Below are positions 1-8,023 of a stretch of 64,000 nt of DNA, piece by piece. The notes beneath the pieces were generated by a model. It made no database searches. It was not told where the DNA came from and saw only the letters and a program-made list of their open reading frames with translations. Each line of letters begins with the position of its first letter. Positions within the stretch are counted from its first letter, which is position 1. Source of the stretch: Bradyrhizobium sp. CSS354 (GTDB lineage Bacteria; Pseudomonadota; Alphaproteobacteria; Rhizobiales; Xanthobacteraceae); assembly GCF_029051725.1 (NCBI RefSeq), contig NZ_JAACFU010000020.1:56592-120591 (forward strand), in the 5' to 3' direction. Both the position numbers and the translations under genes were made by a program.

Positions 1-1039
1 TATTCATGGGCTCGATGAGGTCTTCCGGGGGGCGTTCCAGCCCGCGCGCGGCGAGCATGTTGGAGATCACCACGGCAAAATTCGAGATATAGCAGATGGT
101 CTGCGCCTCGAACGCGGCGCGGAAGTCGAGCTCGGGCAGGCCGTAATCGACGTGATGGCCGAGGCCTTCGAGGAAGCGACCGGCTTTCGCCAGCTCGGCC
201 GCGATCTCAGGCGTCGCGGTGTAGTCGCCCCAGGTGTGTGACAGCGCGATGCGAAGCTTTGAAGGGTCGCGCTTGATCATCTCGGAATAAGGCTGCGCCG
301 TGGTCCAGAACGGCATGAACTCGCCGGGCGCTGCTCCCCTTGCATGATCGACGAAGGCGGCGGTGTCGCGCACCGAGCGCGACTGGCAGCCCTGGATCGA
401 GACGAGGCCGGTGAGATCGGACATGTGCGGTGCGAGCGAGAACACGCCGCGCGAGACCTTCAGCCCGATATTGCCGTTGACCCCGGCGGGGATGCGGATC
501 GAGCCGCCGCCGTCGGTCGCATGTGCGATCGGCACCACGCCGGCGGCAACCATTGCGGCGCTGCCTGCCGACGAGCCGCAGGTAGTGTAATCGGTATCCC
601 AGGGATTGCGCGTGACATAGACGGCCGGATTGTCGGCCGAACTGCAGACGCCGAATTCCGGCGTCGTGGTGCGTCCGATCAGGTTCAGTCCGGCTTGGCG
701 GAATTTGCCGGTCAGGAACGTGTCGGCGCTGGCGCGATTGCCGCGCATCAACAGCGAGCCCATCTCCTGGAGCCGGCCCTTCATGGTCGGGCCGAGGTCC
801 TTCATCAGGAAGGGCAGGCCGGCGAACGGGCCGGCGACATTGGCGCCGTCCTTGGCCGGATCGGCGATCACGTCGTCGAACAGCTCGACCACGCCCGACA
901 GTGCCGGATTGAGCTTGGCAACACCTGCAGCGGCCTGGCGCGCCAACTCCTTTGCCGTGAGCTCGCCCTTGCGGACGCGCGCGGCCAGCCCCACGCCGTC
1001 GTGCTGCGCCCATTCGTTCCAGCTCATCGGAAAAGTCAT
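1..1039 (-). CDS. amidase-signature hydrolase, 6-aminohexanoate-cyclic-dimer hydrolase-like (C-terminus outside window)
   Basis: The reading frame opens at ATG 1037-1039 and runs off the left edge, so only about the first 346 residues are present. The amidase-signature core is clear: a Lys in FLMKDLG (first catalytic Lys), the Ser-rich CGSSAGSAA segment with the cis-Ser, and GGGSIRIPA with the nucleophile Ser. The TPEFG and MKDLG neighbourhoods resemble NylA-type cyclic-amide hydrolases and related aryl/acyl amidases. It lies 124 bp downstream of the ring-opening amidohydrolase at 1164-2288 on the same strand, so the two may be co-transcribed and act in sequence on a cyclic amide. The substrate cannot be read from sequence. 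Family assignment is firm; the link to the neighbour is inference. Confidence 0.85.
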   Translation of the reverse strand, partial: MTFPMSWNEWAQHDGVGLAARVRKGELTAKELARQAAAGVAKLNPALSGVVELFDDVIADPAKDGANVAGPFAGLPFLMKDLGPTMKGRLQEMGSLLMRGNRASADTFLTGKFRQAGLNLIGRTTTPEFGVCSSADNPAVYVTRNPWDTDYTTCGSSAGSAAMVAAGVVPIAHATDGGGSIRIPAGVNGNIGLKVSRGVFSLAPHMSDLTGLVSIQGCQSRSVRDTAAFVDHARGAAPGEFMPFWTTAQPYSEMIKRDPSKLRIALSHTWGDYTATPEIAAELAKAGRFLEGLGHHVDYGLPELDFRAAFEAQTICYISNFAVVISNMLAARGLERPPEDLIEPMN

Positions 1040-1163
1040 GCGATCCAACCCTCTTCATGCGGCGCCACCTTAGTTTCGCACGGGAACACTTTAATCAACT
1101 GAGCGGCGCGAAGGGCAGGGTTGCGCCGGATGGAGAGGTAAGCCCGCATTGCATGCGTACGCA

Positions 1164-2288
1164 TCAATTCGAGAGCTTAGCGATCACCGCGACCGGGCCG
1201 CCGCCGGCGGGGCCCTGGTGCTCGGCGCCGCCGGAGACATAGACCGCCCCGGTGCCGGCGAGGCCGGCAATCAGGCCGCCGACGGCAGCCCGGGCGTGCC
1301 GTGTCGAGCTGATATCGGTATCTTCCAGCATGGTGTGTCGGAAGCCGCGCACGCTGCCATCAGGCGAGGCCTCGGCCTTGGCGAAGACGTTGACGAGCTC
1401 GCGGCCGGTCGTCGTCTGCGGCGCGGCACCGAGCCCAACGCTCTCCAGCGCCGCAAGCACCGCGGCGGCGTCGATCGCATCGCTCATTACGGCATGCCCG
1501 ATCTCGAATTCGCTCGTCGAGGACATAGCGTTGCCGAGCACGATGACCACGTTGTGCATCAGCTCGATTCCGGACGATGTCGAGGCGACGTTCGAGAACA
1601 GATCGTAGCGTCGCAGCACGTCCTCGCCGCGAATGTCGGTTGCGATCTCGCCGAGCGCGACTGCAACGCCGAGCGCGGAGGCGCCGCGGGAATAGGCCAT
1701 CGAACTGTAGGCGCTGGTCGTCACCGTCTTGTTGCCGCGCGCATTCGCTGCCGCAACGCGCTCACTGGTGAGCAGCGGGCACTTGATCTGCACGAAGTGG
1801 ACGTCGGCGGGATCGGCGATGCCGGCATCCTCCGTCGCGGCCTTCACGGCGTCGGCTGTCTCCATGATCTGAGCGGAGCGGCCGAGTTCTTCCGGGAGAA
1901 AATCCCGCGTGTGCGCCATGCCGATGCTCAGGCGCTTGCCGGCGGTGCCTGCCGGGCGCTGCAGAACGTCGCGGCGCGTGAACACGGTGATGTGCGGGCT
2001 CAGCACGCCCTCGGTGCCGCCGGACATCACGAAAGCGATGCGCTGCTCGACCTCCTGCGGCGAGAGCCCGAGCTGCGGCGCCAGCGCCGTGCACAGCGCG
2101 GCAACGGCATATTCCCGGGTAAAGTCGTTGACGCCGCCATTGCCTTCGGTCTTGCCGAGGATGGCCAGGATGGATGTCGGATCGATCGCGCCGGAGCCGA
2201 TCATGCTGATCAATCCGGAGACGTCGCCGGGGCCGTGGGTGGCGACCTTGAAGACGCCGACCGATGTCGTCCGCATGATAGTCCTCAC
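1164..2288 (-). CDS. ring-opening amidohydrolase of the cyanuric acid hydrolase / barbiturase family
   Basis: 374 residues, close to AtzD (about 363). This family hydrolyses cyanuric acid to carboxybiuret, or barbiturate to ureidomalonate, and is built from three repeats that each give a Lys-Ser dyad. The three Ser motifs are visible: SGGTEG (about residue 88), STSSGIEL (about 237) and SGGAEHQGP (about 351), matching the spacing of the AtzD active-site serines near 85, 233 and 349. Candidate Lys partners lie in ILGKTEG, VQIKCPL and VFAKAEA. From general knowledge, a Bradyrhizobium homologue has been shown to have cyanuric acid hydrolase activity, which favours that substrate, but barbiturase cannot be excluded. 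An amidase-signature gene follows on the same strand. Confidence 0.88.
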   Translation of the reverse strand: MRTIMRTTSVGVFKVATHGPGDVSGLISMIGSGAIDPTSILAILGKTEGNGGVNDFTREYAVAALCTALAPQLGLSPQEVEQRIAFVMSGGTEGVLSPHITVFTRRDVLQRPAGTAGKRLSIGMAHTRDFLPEELGRSAQIMETADAVKAATEDAGIADPADVHFVQIKCPLLTSERVAAANARGNKTVTTSAYSSMAYSRGASALGVAVALGEIATDIRGEDVLRRYDLFSNVASTSSGIELMHNVVIVLGNAMSSTSEFEIGHAVMSDAIDAAAVLAALESVGLGAAPQTTTGRELVNVFAKAEASPDGSVRGFRHTMLEDTDISSTRHARAAVGGLIAGLAGTGAVYVSGGAEHQGPAGGGPVAVIAKLSN

Positions 2289-2674
2289 ATGGGGTTCAGG
2301 AGCCCGACGGACAAAACAGCCGCTGAACGAGGGTGTCTGTCAAGGTGTCGAGGCAATCTCCACCGTCGTCCTGGCGAAAGCCAGGACCCATTACCCCAGG
2401 GGAGTTTGGCGAAGGCTCGTCGTTCGGTACGCCTACCGCCCACAATCGATGAATCACGCGGTATGGGTCCAGGCTTTCGCCAGGACGACAGCAGGATGTG
2501 GGTCGTCTTCCCACGCTCCCACGATTGTGGCGAGATCGCATCGGCCCGACAAAAAATCCCTTGTCGACGGCCGCTCGCCGCACCTTGATGAATCAACCCC
2601 GATTGGTCCATAAGCGGCGTCCCGCAGCCGGTGGTTCGCCTCCGCGATGCGTGCTTGGATAGAGGGGTTCTCGC
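2289..2674. other. divergent intergenic region between the ring-opening amidohydrolase gene and tex
   Basis: This 386 bp gap separates two divergently transcribed genes and must hold both promoters. Its centre (2364-2489) is a copy of the dispersed palindromic repeat described separately. I see no convincing small gene in it; open frames crossing it are extensions of antisense frames. No promoter could be assigned with confidence. Confidence 0.6.
2364..2489. repeat. dispersed palindromic repeat, family A, copy 1
   Basis: About 126 bp with inverted ends: the left end reads GTCGTCCTGGCGAAAGCC and the right end is its near-perfect complement, ending in GCCAGGACGAC. The interior has a second arm (GGACCCAT / ATGGGTCC) around a variable centre. 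Six further copies occur in this window, all intergenic. Confidence 0.85.
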
Positions 2675-5014
2675 GTGGCAAATATCAACCAGAAAATTGC
2701 GCAGGAGCTTGGGGTTCGGGCGGAGCAGGTCGAGGCGACAGTGGCGCTGCTCGACGGCGGCGCCACGGTTCCCTTCATCGCCCGCTACCGCAAGGAGGCG
2801 ACCGGTGCGCTCGACGACGCGCAATTGCGCACGCTGGAGGAGCGCCTGGGTTACCTGCGCGAGCTCGAGGACCGCCGCAAGGCCATCCTCGAATCGGTCC
2901 GCGAGCAGGGCAAGCTCGATGCGGCGCTCGAAGCCTCCATTCTCGCCGCCGACAGCAAGGCACGCCTCGAAGACATCTATCTGCCGTTCAAGCCGAAGCG
3001 CCGCACCAAGGCCGAGATCGCCAAGGAAGCCGGCCTCGAGCCGCTCGCCAATCAGCTCATGGCCGAGCCCACCAACGATCCGAAGGTCGTCGCCGAAGCC
3101 TTCGTCAATGCCGAGAAGGGCGTTGCCGATGCCGCTGCGGCGCTCGACGGCGCCCGCGCCATTCTGGTCGAGCGTTTCGACGAAGACGCCGACCTGATCG
3201 GTGCGCTTCGCGAGGAGGTGTGGACCAATGCGCGCATGGCCTCCAAGGTGCGCGACGGCAAGAAAACCGAGGGCGAAAAGTTTGCCGACTATTTCGAGTT
3301 CTCCGAGCCGCTGACGAAGCTGCCCTCGCACCGGATTCTTGCGATGTTCCGCGGCGAGAAGGAAGAGATCCTCGATCTCCAGATCCAGGCCGAGACCGAA
3401 GCATCGCCGCCGGGCGTGCCGAGCGTGTATGAGCTGAAGATCATGAAGCGGTTTGGCATCGCCGACCTCAAGCGCGCCGGCGACCGCTGGATGATAGACA
3501 CCGTGCGCTGGGCCTGGCGCACCAAGATCCAGGTGCATCTCAACATCGACCTGCGCATGCGGCTGTGGAATGCGGCCGAGACCGAGGCTGTGCGCGTGTT
3601 CGCCTCGAACCTGCGCGACCTGCTGCTCGCGGCGCCCGCCGGCACCCGCGTCACCATGGGGCTCGATCCCGGCTTCCGCACCGGCGTCAAGGTCGCCGTC
3701 ACCGACGCAACCGGCAAGGTGGTGGATACCGCCGTGATCTATCCGCACGAGCCGCAGCGGCAGTGGAACGAGGCGCTTGCGATCCTCGGCAAGCTCGCGC
3801 TGAAGCACCGCGTCGAGCTGATCGCGATCGGTAACGGCACCGCCTCGCGCGAGACCGACAAGCTCGCGGCCGACCTCGTCAAGGGCCTGCCCGATTTGAA
3901 GATGACCAAGATCGTGGTGTCGGAAGCCGGCGCGTCGGTTTATTCGGCCTCGGCATTCGCCTCGGAGGAATTGCCGGGCCTCGACGTCACCCTGCGCGGC
4001 GCCGTCTCCATCGCGCGGCGGCTCCAGGATCCCCTCGCTGAGCTGGTCAAGATCGAACCCAAGGCGATCGGCGTCGGCCAGTACCAGCACGACCTCGGCC
4101 AGGCCAAGCTCGCGAAATCGCTCGACGCCGTGGTCGAAGACTGCGTGAACGCCGTTGGCGTCGACGTCAACACGGCGTCGGCTCCGCTGCTTGCGCGCGT
4201 GTCGGGCGTCGGCTCCGGCCTTGCCTCCAGCATCGTGGCCCACCGCGACGCCAACGGTCCGTTCAAGTCGCGCAAGGCGCTGAAGGACGTGCCGCGGCTC
4301 GGCCCCAAGGCGTTCGAGCAGTGTGCCGGCTTCCTGCGCATCCTCGGCGGCGAGGACCCGCTCGACGCCTCCGGCGTGCATCCGGAAGCCTATCCGGTGG
4401 TGCGCCGGATTCTCAGCGCCACCAAGAGCGACATCAAGGCGTTGATCGGCAGCAGCGACATCGTTCGCACGCTGAGGCCGAAAGACTTCGTGGACGAGAC
4501 GTTTGGTCTGCCGACCGTCACCGACATCCTGCGCGAGCTCGAGAAGCCCGGCCGCGACCCGCGGCCGGCGTTCAAGGCCGCGGTGTTCATGGACGGCGTC
4601 GAGGAGATCAAGCACCTCAAGAAGGGCATGATCCTCGAGGGTACCGTTACGAACGTCGCCGCGTTCGGCGCCTTCGTCGACATCGGCGTGCACCAGGACG
4701 GCCTCGTGCACATCTCGGCGATGTCCAGGACCTACATCAAGGATCCGCGCGAGGTGGTGAAGCCCGGCGACATCGTCAAGGTGAAGGTGCTGGACTTCGA
4801 GGTCGCGCGCAAGCGCATCTCGCTGACGCTGCGGCTCGACGACGAGGTCGGCGCCAAGAAGGAAGCGCCCGGCATGCAGCGGGACAACAGCTCACGCAAC
4901 CCGTCCCGCATGACTTCGTCGGCCCCGCGCCAGCAGGAATCTTCCGGTGGCGGCGGCGCCCTCGCCGAAGCGCTGCGCCGCGCGGCCGAGAAGAACGGCG
5001 GCAAGCGGGCGTAG
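2675..5014 (+). CDS. tex: Tex family S1 RNA-binding transcription accessory protein
   Basis: 779 residues, the normal Tex length. Tex binds nucleic acid in the cytoplasm and is linked to transcription and stress tolerance. Domain order: N-terminal helical/HTH region (1-190), YqgF/RNase H-like fold from about residue 325 (MGLDPGFRTG), helix-hairpin-helix repeats at about 497-560 (VSGVGSGLA), and an S1 domain at about 645-720 (GTVTNVAAFGAFVDIGVHQD). The last 50 or so residues are a Ser/Gly/Lys-rich tail. The start is GTG at 2675; upstream in-frame sequence does not fit the family's N-terminus (MANINQKIA). The gene appears monocistronic, flanked by repeat-bearing spacers. Confidence 0.95.
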   Translation: MANINQKIAQELGVRAEQVEATVALLDGGATVPFIARYRKEATGALDDAQLRTLEERLGYLRELEDRRKAILESVREQGKLDAALEASILAADSKARLEDIYLPFKPKRRTKAEIAKEAGLEPLANQLMAEPTNDPKVVAEAFVNAEKGVADAAAALDGARAILVERFDEDADLIGALREEVWTNARMASKVRDGKKTEGEKFADYFEFSEPLTKLPSHRILAMFRGEKEEILDLQIQAETEASPPGVPSVYELKIMKRFGIADLKRAGDRWMIDTVRWAWRTKIQVHLNIDLRMRLWNAAETEAVRVFASNLRDLLLAAPAGTRVTMGLDPGFRTGVKVAVTDATGKVVDTAVIYPHEPQRQWNEALAILGKLALKHRVELIAIGNGTASRETDKLAADLVKGLPDLKMTKIVVSEAGASVYSASAFASEELPGLDVTLRGAVSIARRLQDPLAELVKIEPKAIGVGQYQHDLGQAKLAKSLDAVVEDCVNAVGVDVNTASAPLLARVSGVGSGLASSIVAHRDANGPFKSRKALKDVPRLGPKAFEQCAGFLRILGGEDPLDASGVHPEAYPVVRRILSATKSDIKALIGSSDIVRTLRPKDFVDETFGLPTVTDILRELEKPGRDPRPAFKAAVFMDGVEEIKHLKKGMILEGTVTNVAAFGAFVDIGVHQDGLVHISAMSRTYIKDPREVVKPGDIVKVKVLDFEVARKRISLTLRLDDEVGAKKEAPGMQRDNSSRNPSRMTSSAPRQQESSGGGGALAEALRRAAEKNGGKRA

Positions 5015-5328
5015 GTACTTAAGCCCTCCCCGCTCTTCTGCGGGGAGAGGTCGGATCGTCTCCGTACGTTGAGCTGCTCAACAACCGGAGAGTTCTCTCC
5101 ACGTCGTCATTGCGAGCGCAGCGAAGCAATCCAGACTGCCTCCGCCCGGACAGTCTGGATTGCTTCGTCGCAAGGGCTCCTCGCAATGACGAGGAGAGAG
5201 CGCGGGTCCGCCTCCCTGACACCCGCGTCAGAATCTGGCGCGTTTGTAAGTTGAAGGTGCCGGTCCCTTGCTTTCATCTGAGCCTCCTCGCGCGGCAGGT
5301 ATCGCCGCGCAGCACGGAGGACGCTTCG
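5015..5328. other. intergenic region after tex holding a hairpin and a repeat
   Basis: This 314 bp gap holds a GC-rich hairpin just after the tex stop (CTCCCCGC ... GCGGGGAG, about 5026-5047), which may act in 3'-end formation but lacks a T-run, and a copy of repeat family B (5105-5191). A frame continuous with the next gene starts at 5110 but lies inside the repeat and is not supported as coding. Confidence 0.5.
5105..5191. repeat. dispersed palindromic repeat, family B, copy 1
   Basis: An 87 bp inverted repeat. The left arm CGTCATTGCGAGCGCAGCG with AAGCAATCCAG is mirrored by CTGGATTGCTTCG and CGCAATGACG on the right. A second copy is at 47518-47599. It would form a long stem if transcribed. 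Confidence 0.85.
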
Positions 5329-5805
5329 ATGGACAACAGGATTCTCAAAGGCCTTACGGCGGTGTCGATCGCCGCGGTGATGGCGCTCGCTTCGCCTGTG
5401 CTCGCCCGTGGCGGCGGTGGCGGAGGTCACGGCGGTGGCGGCTTTGGCGGTGGCGGGCATTTCGGTGGCGGCGGCATGCACGCGGGAGGCTTCGGCGGCG
5501 GCATGCACGCCGGTGGCTTCGGTGGTATGCACGTTGGCGGCATGGGCGGCGCCCGTTTCGCCCATGTCGGCGGACCGGGCTTCGGCGGCGCCCGCTTCGC
5601 ACATGCGGCGATCGGGCCGCGCTTCGCTGGCTCCGGCTGGCACGGCAGGCCGTTCATCGGCCGCCACGCCTTCTTCCGGCACCACCATCGCTTCTTCTTC
5701 GGAGCACCTTTCATCTACGCCGGCTACAATGACGGCTGCTGGCGCAGGAGCTTGACGCCCTATGGGTGGCAATGGGTCAATGTGTGCGGAGACAGTTGGT
5801 ACTAG
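5329..5805 (+). CDS. exported Gly/His-rich protein of unknown function
   Basis: 158 residues starting at ATG 5329, chosen because CGGAGG lies 8 bp upstream and the first 25 residues form a Sec signal peptide ending ...SPVLARG. The mature region is a Gly-rich array with repeated GGMHAGGF / GGMHVGG units (about residues 28-75), then a His/Phe-rich stretch (FFRHHHRFFFG, about 118) and a Trp/Cys-containing C-terminus that is probably the conserved part. Similar small exported proteins are common and uncharacterised in Bradyrhizobium and relatives. The His density suggests metal binding, but that is only inference. Confidence 0.75.
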   Translation: MDNRILKGLTAVSIAAVMALASPVLARGGGGGGHGGGGFGGGGHFGGGGMHAGGFGGGMHAGGFGGMHVGGMGGARFAHVGGPGFGGARFAHAAIGPRFAGSGWHGRPFIGRHAFFRHHHRFFFGAPFIYAGYNDGCWRRSLTPYGWQWVNVCGDSWY

Positions 5806-5902
5806 CATCGCCGTACCGCACCATTGTCGCGATCGTCATCGGGCGGTTCCGCTCAGCCCCGGAACGGGATAGTCTGGTGACGATCGTCGCGCGGAGTTTG
5901 TC

Positions 5903-6595
5903 ATGACCGGAGCTCACCGCCGCATTCTGGTCGTCGAGGACGACGCGGAAACCGCAGGCCAGCTCGTCGAGGAGCTGACGATCTCCGGCTACGACGTCGA
6001 TCTCGCCGCCACGGGGCGCGAAGCCCTCAGCCACGGCGCCGCGCGCGACTATGCCGTGATCACCATCGACCGCATGCTGCCCGACATCGACGGCATCAGC
6101 GTGATGCGCCAGTTGCGCGACGACGGCATCGCCGCGCCGTTCCTGATCATCTCCGCACTCGGCGAAGTCGACGACCGCGTGCGCGGCTTGCGCGCCGGCG
6201 GCGATGATTATCTTGTCAAGCCGTTCTCCTTCACCGAATTGCTGGCGCGGCTGGAGGCACTCGGCCGGCGCAGCGACACCGTTGCGAAGGAGACAATCCT
6301 GCGGGTCGGCGATCTCGCCATCGACCTGATTGCACGCAGCGCCAGCCGCCGCGCCAGGAAGATTCCGCTATTGCCGCGGGAATTCCAGCTGCTTGAATAT
6401 CTGGTCCGCAATGAGGGCCGCGTCGTTTCGCGTGCGATGCTGCTCCAGCACGTCTGGGATTTGCACTTCGATCCGTCCACCAACATCATCGACGTCTATG
6501 TCGGGCGCGTCCGTCGCAAGGTCGATGATGCCCAGGCCTATCCGCTGATCCACACCATCCGCGGCATCGGATATTGTCTCCGTGCTCCTGGCTAA
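5903..6595 (+). CDS. OmpR/PhoB-family response regulator
   Basis: 230 residues. An N-terminal receiver domain has the acidic pocket (E12 D13 D14), the phospho-acceptor D56 in ITIDRMLPDIDG, the conserved Ser at about 84 and K106 in LVKPFSF. The C-terminus (about 130-228) is a winged-helix DNA-binding domain with the usual VYVGRVRRK recognition region. It is transcribed with the kinase gene at 6582, whose GTG start overlaps this gene by 14 bp, so the two form a cognate pair with coupled translation. The signal and target genes are not evident from sequence. Confidence 0.93.
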   Translation: MTGAHRRILVVEDDAETAGQLVEELTISGYDVDLAATGREALSHGAARDYAVITIDRMLPDIDGISVMRQLRDDGIAAPFLIISALGEVDDRVRGLRAGGDDYLVKPFSFTELLARLEALGRRSDTVAKETILRVGDLAIDLIARSASRRARKIPLLPREFQLLEYLVRNEGRVVSRAMLLQHVWDLHFDPSTNIIDVYVGRVRRKVDDAQAYPLIHTIRGIGYCLRAPG

Positions 6596-7655
6596 AACGC
6601 TCCGCTCCTCGACCTTCCGCCTTGCGCTGATCGCGATCGGAACGTTCGGGCTGATCGTCGCGGCGATCATGACCTATGTCTATTTCGGCACGATCGCCTA
6701 TGTGCAGAGCCGGGTCGGCGACGCCGGCGATCACAGCGGCTTCACCGCGATGATCGAGCTCGCAATGGCTGTGGTAGCCGTGCTGATGCTGGTGCTCGCC
6801 GGGCTCGCCGCGGTGCTGGTGACGCGCCGCACGGTCGGGCGAATCGAGGAGATCAACGCCACCAGCCGCGCCATCATGATGTCCGGCCTCGACCAGCGCA
6901 TTCCCTTGCGCGGCAGTCACGACGAGTGGGACCGCGTCGCCGAAAACCTCAACCAGATGCTCGATCGCATCGAGACTTTGATGGGCGAGGTCAAGCAGGT
7001 CAGCGACAACGTCGCTCATGATTTGCGTACGCCGCTGACGCGCATGCGCGGCCGGCTGGAAAAGGCCTATCACGCCCCTCGCAATGGCGAAACCGACACA
7101 GCGCTGATCGGCGACACCATCGCGGATCTCGACGCCGTGCTCGGCATGTTTGCCTCCATCACCCGCATCTCCGAGATCGAGACCCGCGCCCGCCGCAGCG
7201 CGTTTCGCACCCTCAATCTCGCCGAGATCGCCGGCGAGGTCGTCGAGCTCTACGATGCCGCCGCCGAACAGGTCGCGACGCGGCTCAGCCTGGGCGGCGA
7301 CCGCGAGGTGGCGATTATTGGCGATCGCGACCTCCTGTTCGACGCCATCGCCAATCTCGTCGACAACGCGATCAAGCACGGCTGCCAAGGCGGGCAGGTG
7401 ACCGTCACCTGCCGCAGTGCCAACGAGGCGGCAGTGATCGCGATCGCCGACGATGGTCCGGGCATTCCGGCGGATCAGCGCGATCACGTGTTCAAGCGCT
7501 TCTACCGGCTCGAGCAGAGCCGCTACACCCCGGGTAACGGTCTTGGCCTGAGTCTGGTCGCGGCAGTTGCCGGCCTCCATGGCGCCGAGATTGCCCTGCA
7601 CGACAACGCGCCGGGCCTGACGGTCCAGCTCAGCTTCCCGCCGCACCCGTCTTAG
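6582..7655 (+). CDS. membrane sensor histidine kinase partner of the preceding regulator
   Basis: 357 residues with GTG start 6582 inside the end of the regulator gene. Two membrane segments (about 14-36 and 58-80) enclose a very short periplasmic loop of about 20 residues, followed by HAMP (about 80-135), HisKA with the phospho-acceptor H146 (NVAHDLRTP), and an HATPase domain with the N box (NLVDNAIKHG, about 256-265), G1 (DDGPGIP) and G2 (GNGLGLSL). The tiny sensor loop argues for sensing within the membrane or through a partner. Its TAG stop overlaps the TAA stop of the convergent LuxR-type gene by 2 bp. Confidence 0.93.
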   Translation: MLLAKTLRSSTFRLALIAIGTFGLIVAAIMTYVYFGTIAYVQSRVGDAGDHSGFTAMIELAMAVVAVLMLVLAGLAAVLVTRRTVGRIEEINATSRAIMMSGLDQRIPLRGSHDEWDRVAENLNQMLDRIETLMGEVKQVSDNVAHDLRTPLTRMRGRLEKAYHAPRNGETDTALIGDTIADLDAVLGMFASITRISEIETRARRSAFRTLNLAEIAGEVVELYDAAAEQVATRLSLGGDREVAIIGDRDLLFDAIANLVDNAIKHGCQGGQVTVTCRSANEAAVIAIADDGPGIPADQRDHVFKRFYRLEQSRYTPGNGLGLSLVAAVAGLHGAEIALHDNAPGLTVQLSFPPHPS

Positions 7656-8023
7656 AGTTCGATCACGCCGCGGCGGGCCGCATGTGCCACCGCATCGGTG
7701 CGGCCGGTGGCATCGAGCTTGTCGAGCAGCGAGCCGACGTGGAATTTCACGGTATGCACGGAAATGTTGAGCTGACGCGCGATCATCTTGTTGGAGCCAC
7801 CTTCCGCCATCAGTGCCAGCACGTCGAGCTCGCGCTGCGTCAGCGCGATATCGTCGGGCATGATGCGCGGATCGCGAGTGACAATCGTCGCGGCGGCCTT
7901 CTCGCCGGGGTTGGCGAGGCGAAGTCCGGCGATATTGCCGAGCAGAGCCGCGAGGCGATCGGCGAGGGCGGGATCGTCGATCTCCAGGGACAGCACGATC
8001 TCGGGCGCGATGTCCTCGCTCAC
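7652..8023 (-). CDS. short LuxR-type HTH regulator lacking a full receiver domain
   Basis: 123 residues. The C-terminal half (about 58-123) is a GerE/LuxR HTH: LTQRELDVLALMAEG, then SNKMIARQLNISVHTVKFHV. The N-terminal half is only about 55 residues, too short for a response-regulator receiver (about 115), and I see no phospho-Asp pocket. It overlaps the end of the upstream HtrA-like gene by 4 bp, so the two form an operon with coupled translation. The N-terminus may be a relic or a small partner-binding domain. The DNA-binding role is well supported; the signal is unknown. Confidence 0.82.
   Translation of the reverse strand: MSEDIAPEIVLSLEIDDPALADRLAALLGNIAGLRLANPGEKAAATIVTRDPRIMPDDIALTQRELDVLALMAEGGSNKMIARQLNISVHTVKFHVGSLLDKLDATGRTDAVAHAARRGVIEL

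Noticed and set aside
2285..4711. 808-codon open frame antisense to tex
   Set aside because: It has no ribosome site or family signature and mirrors the codon structure of tex, whose product is unmistakable. High GC bias at third positions opens such frames.
5110..5328. N-terminal extension of the Gly/His-rich protein
   Set aside because: The extension is translated repeat sequence; the ATG at 5329 has a ribosome site and opens a signal peptide.
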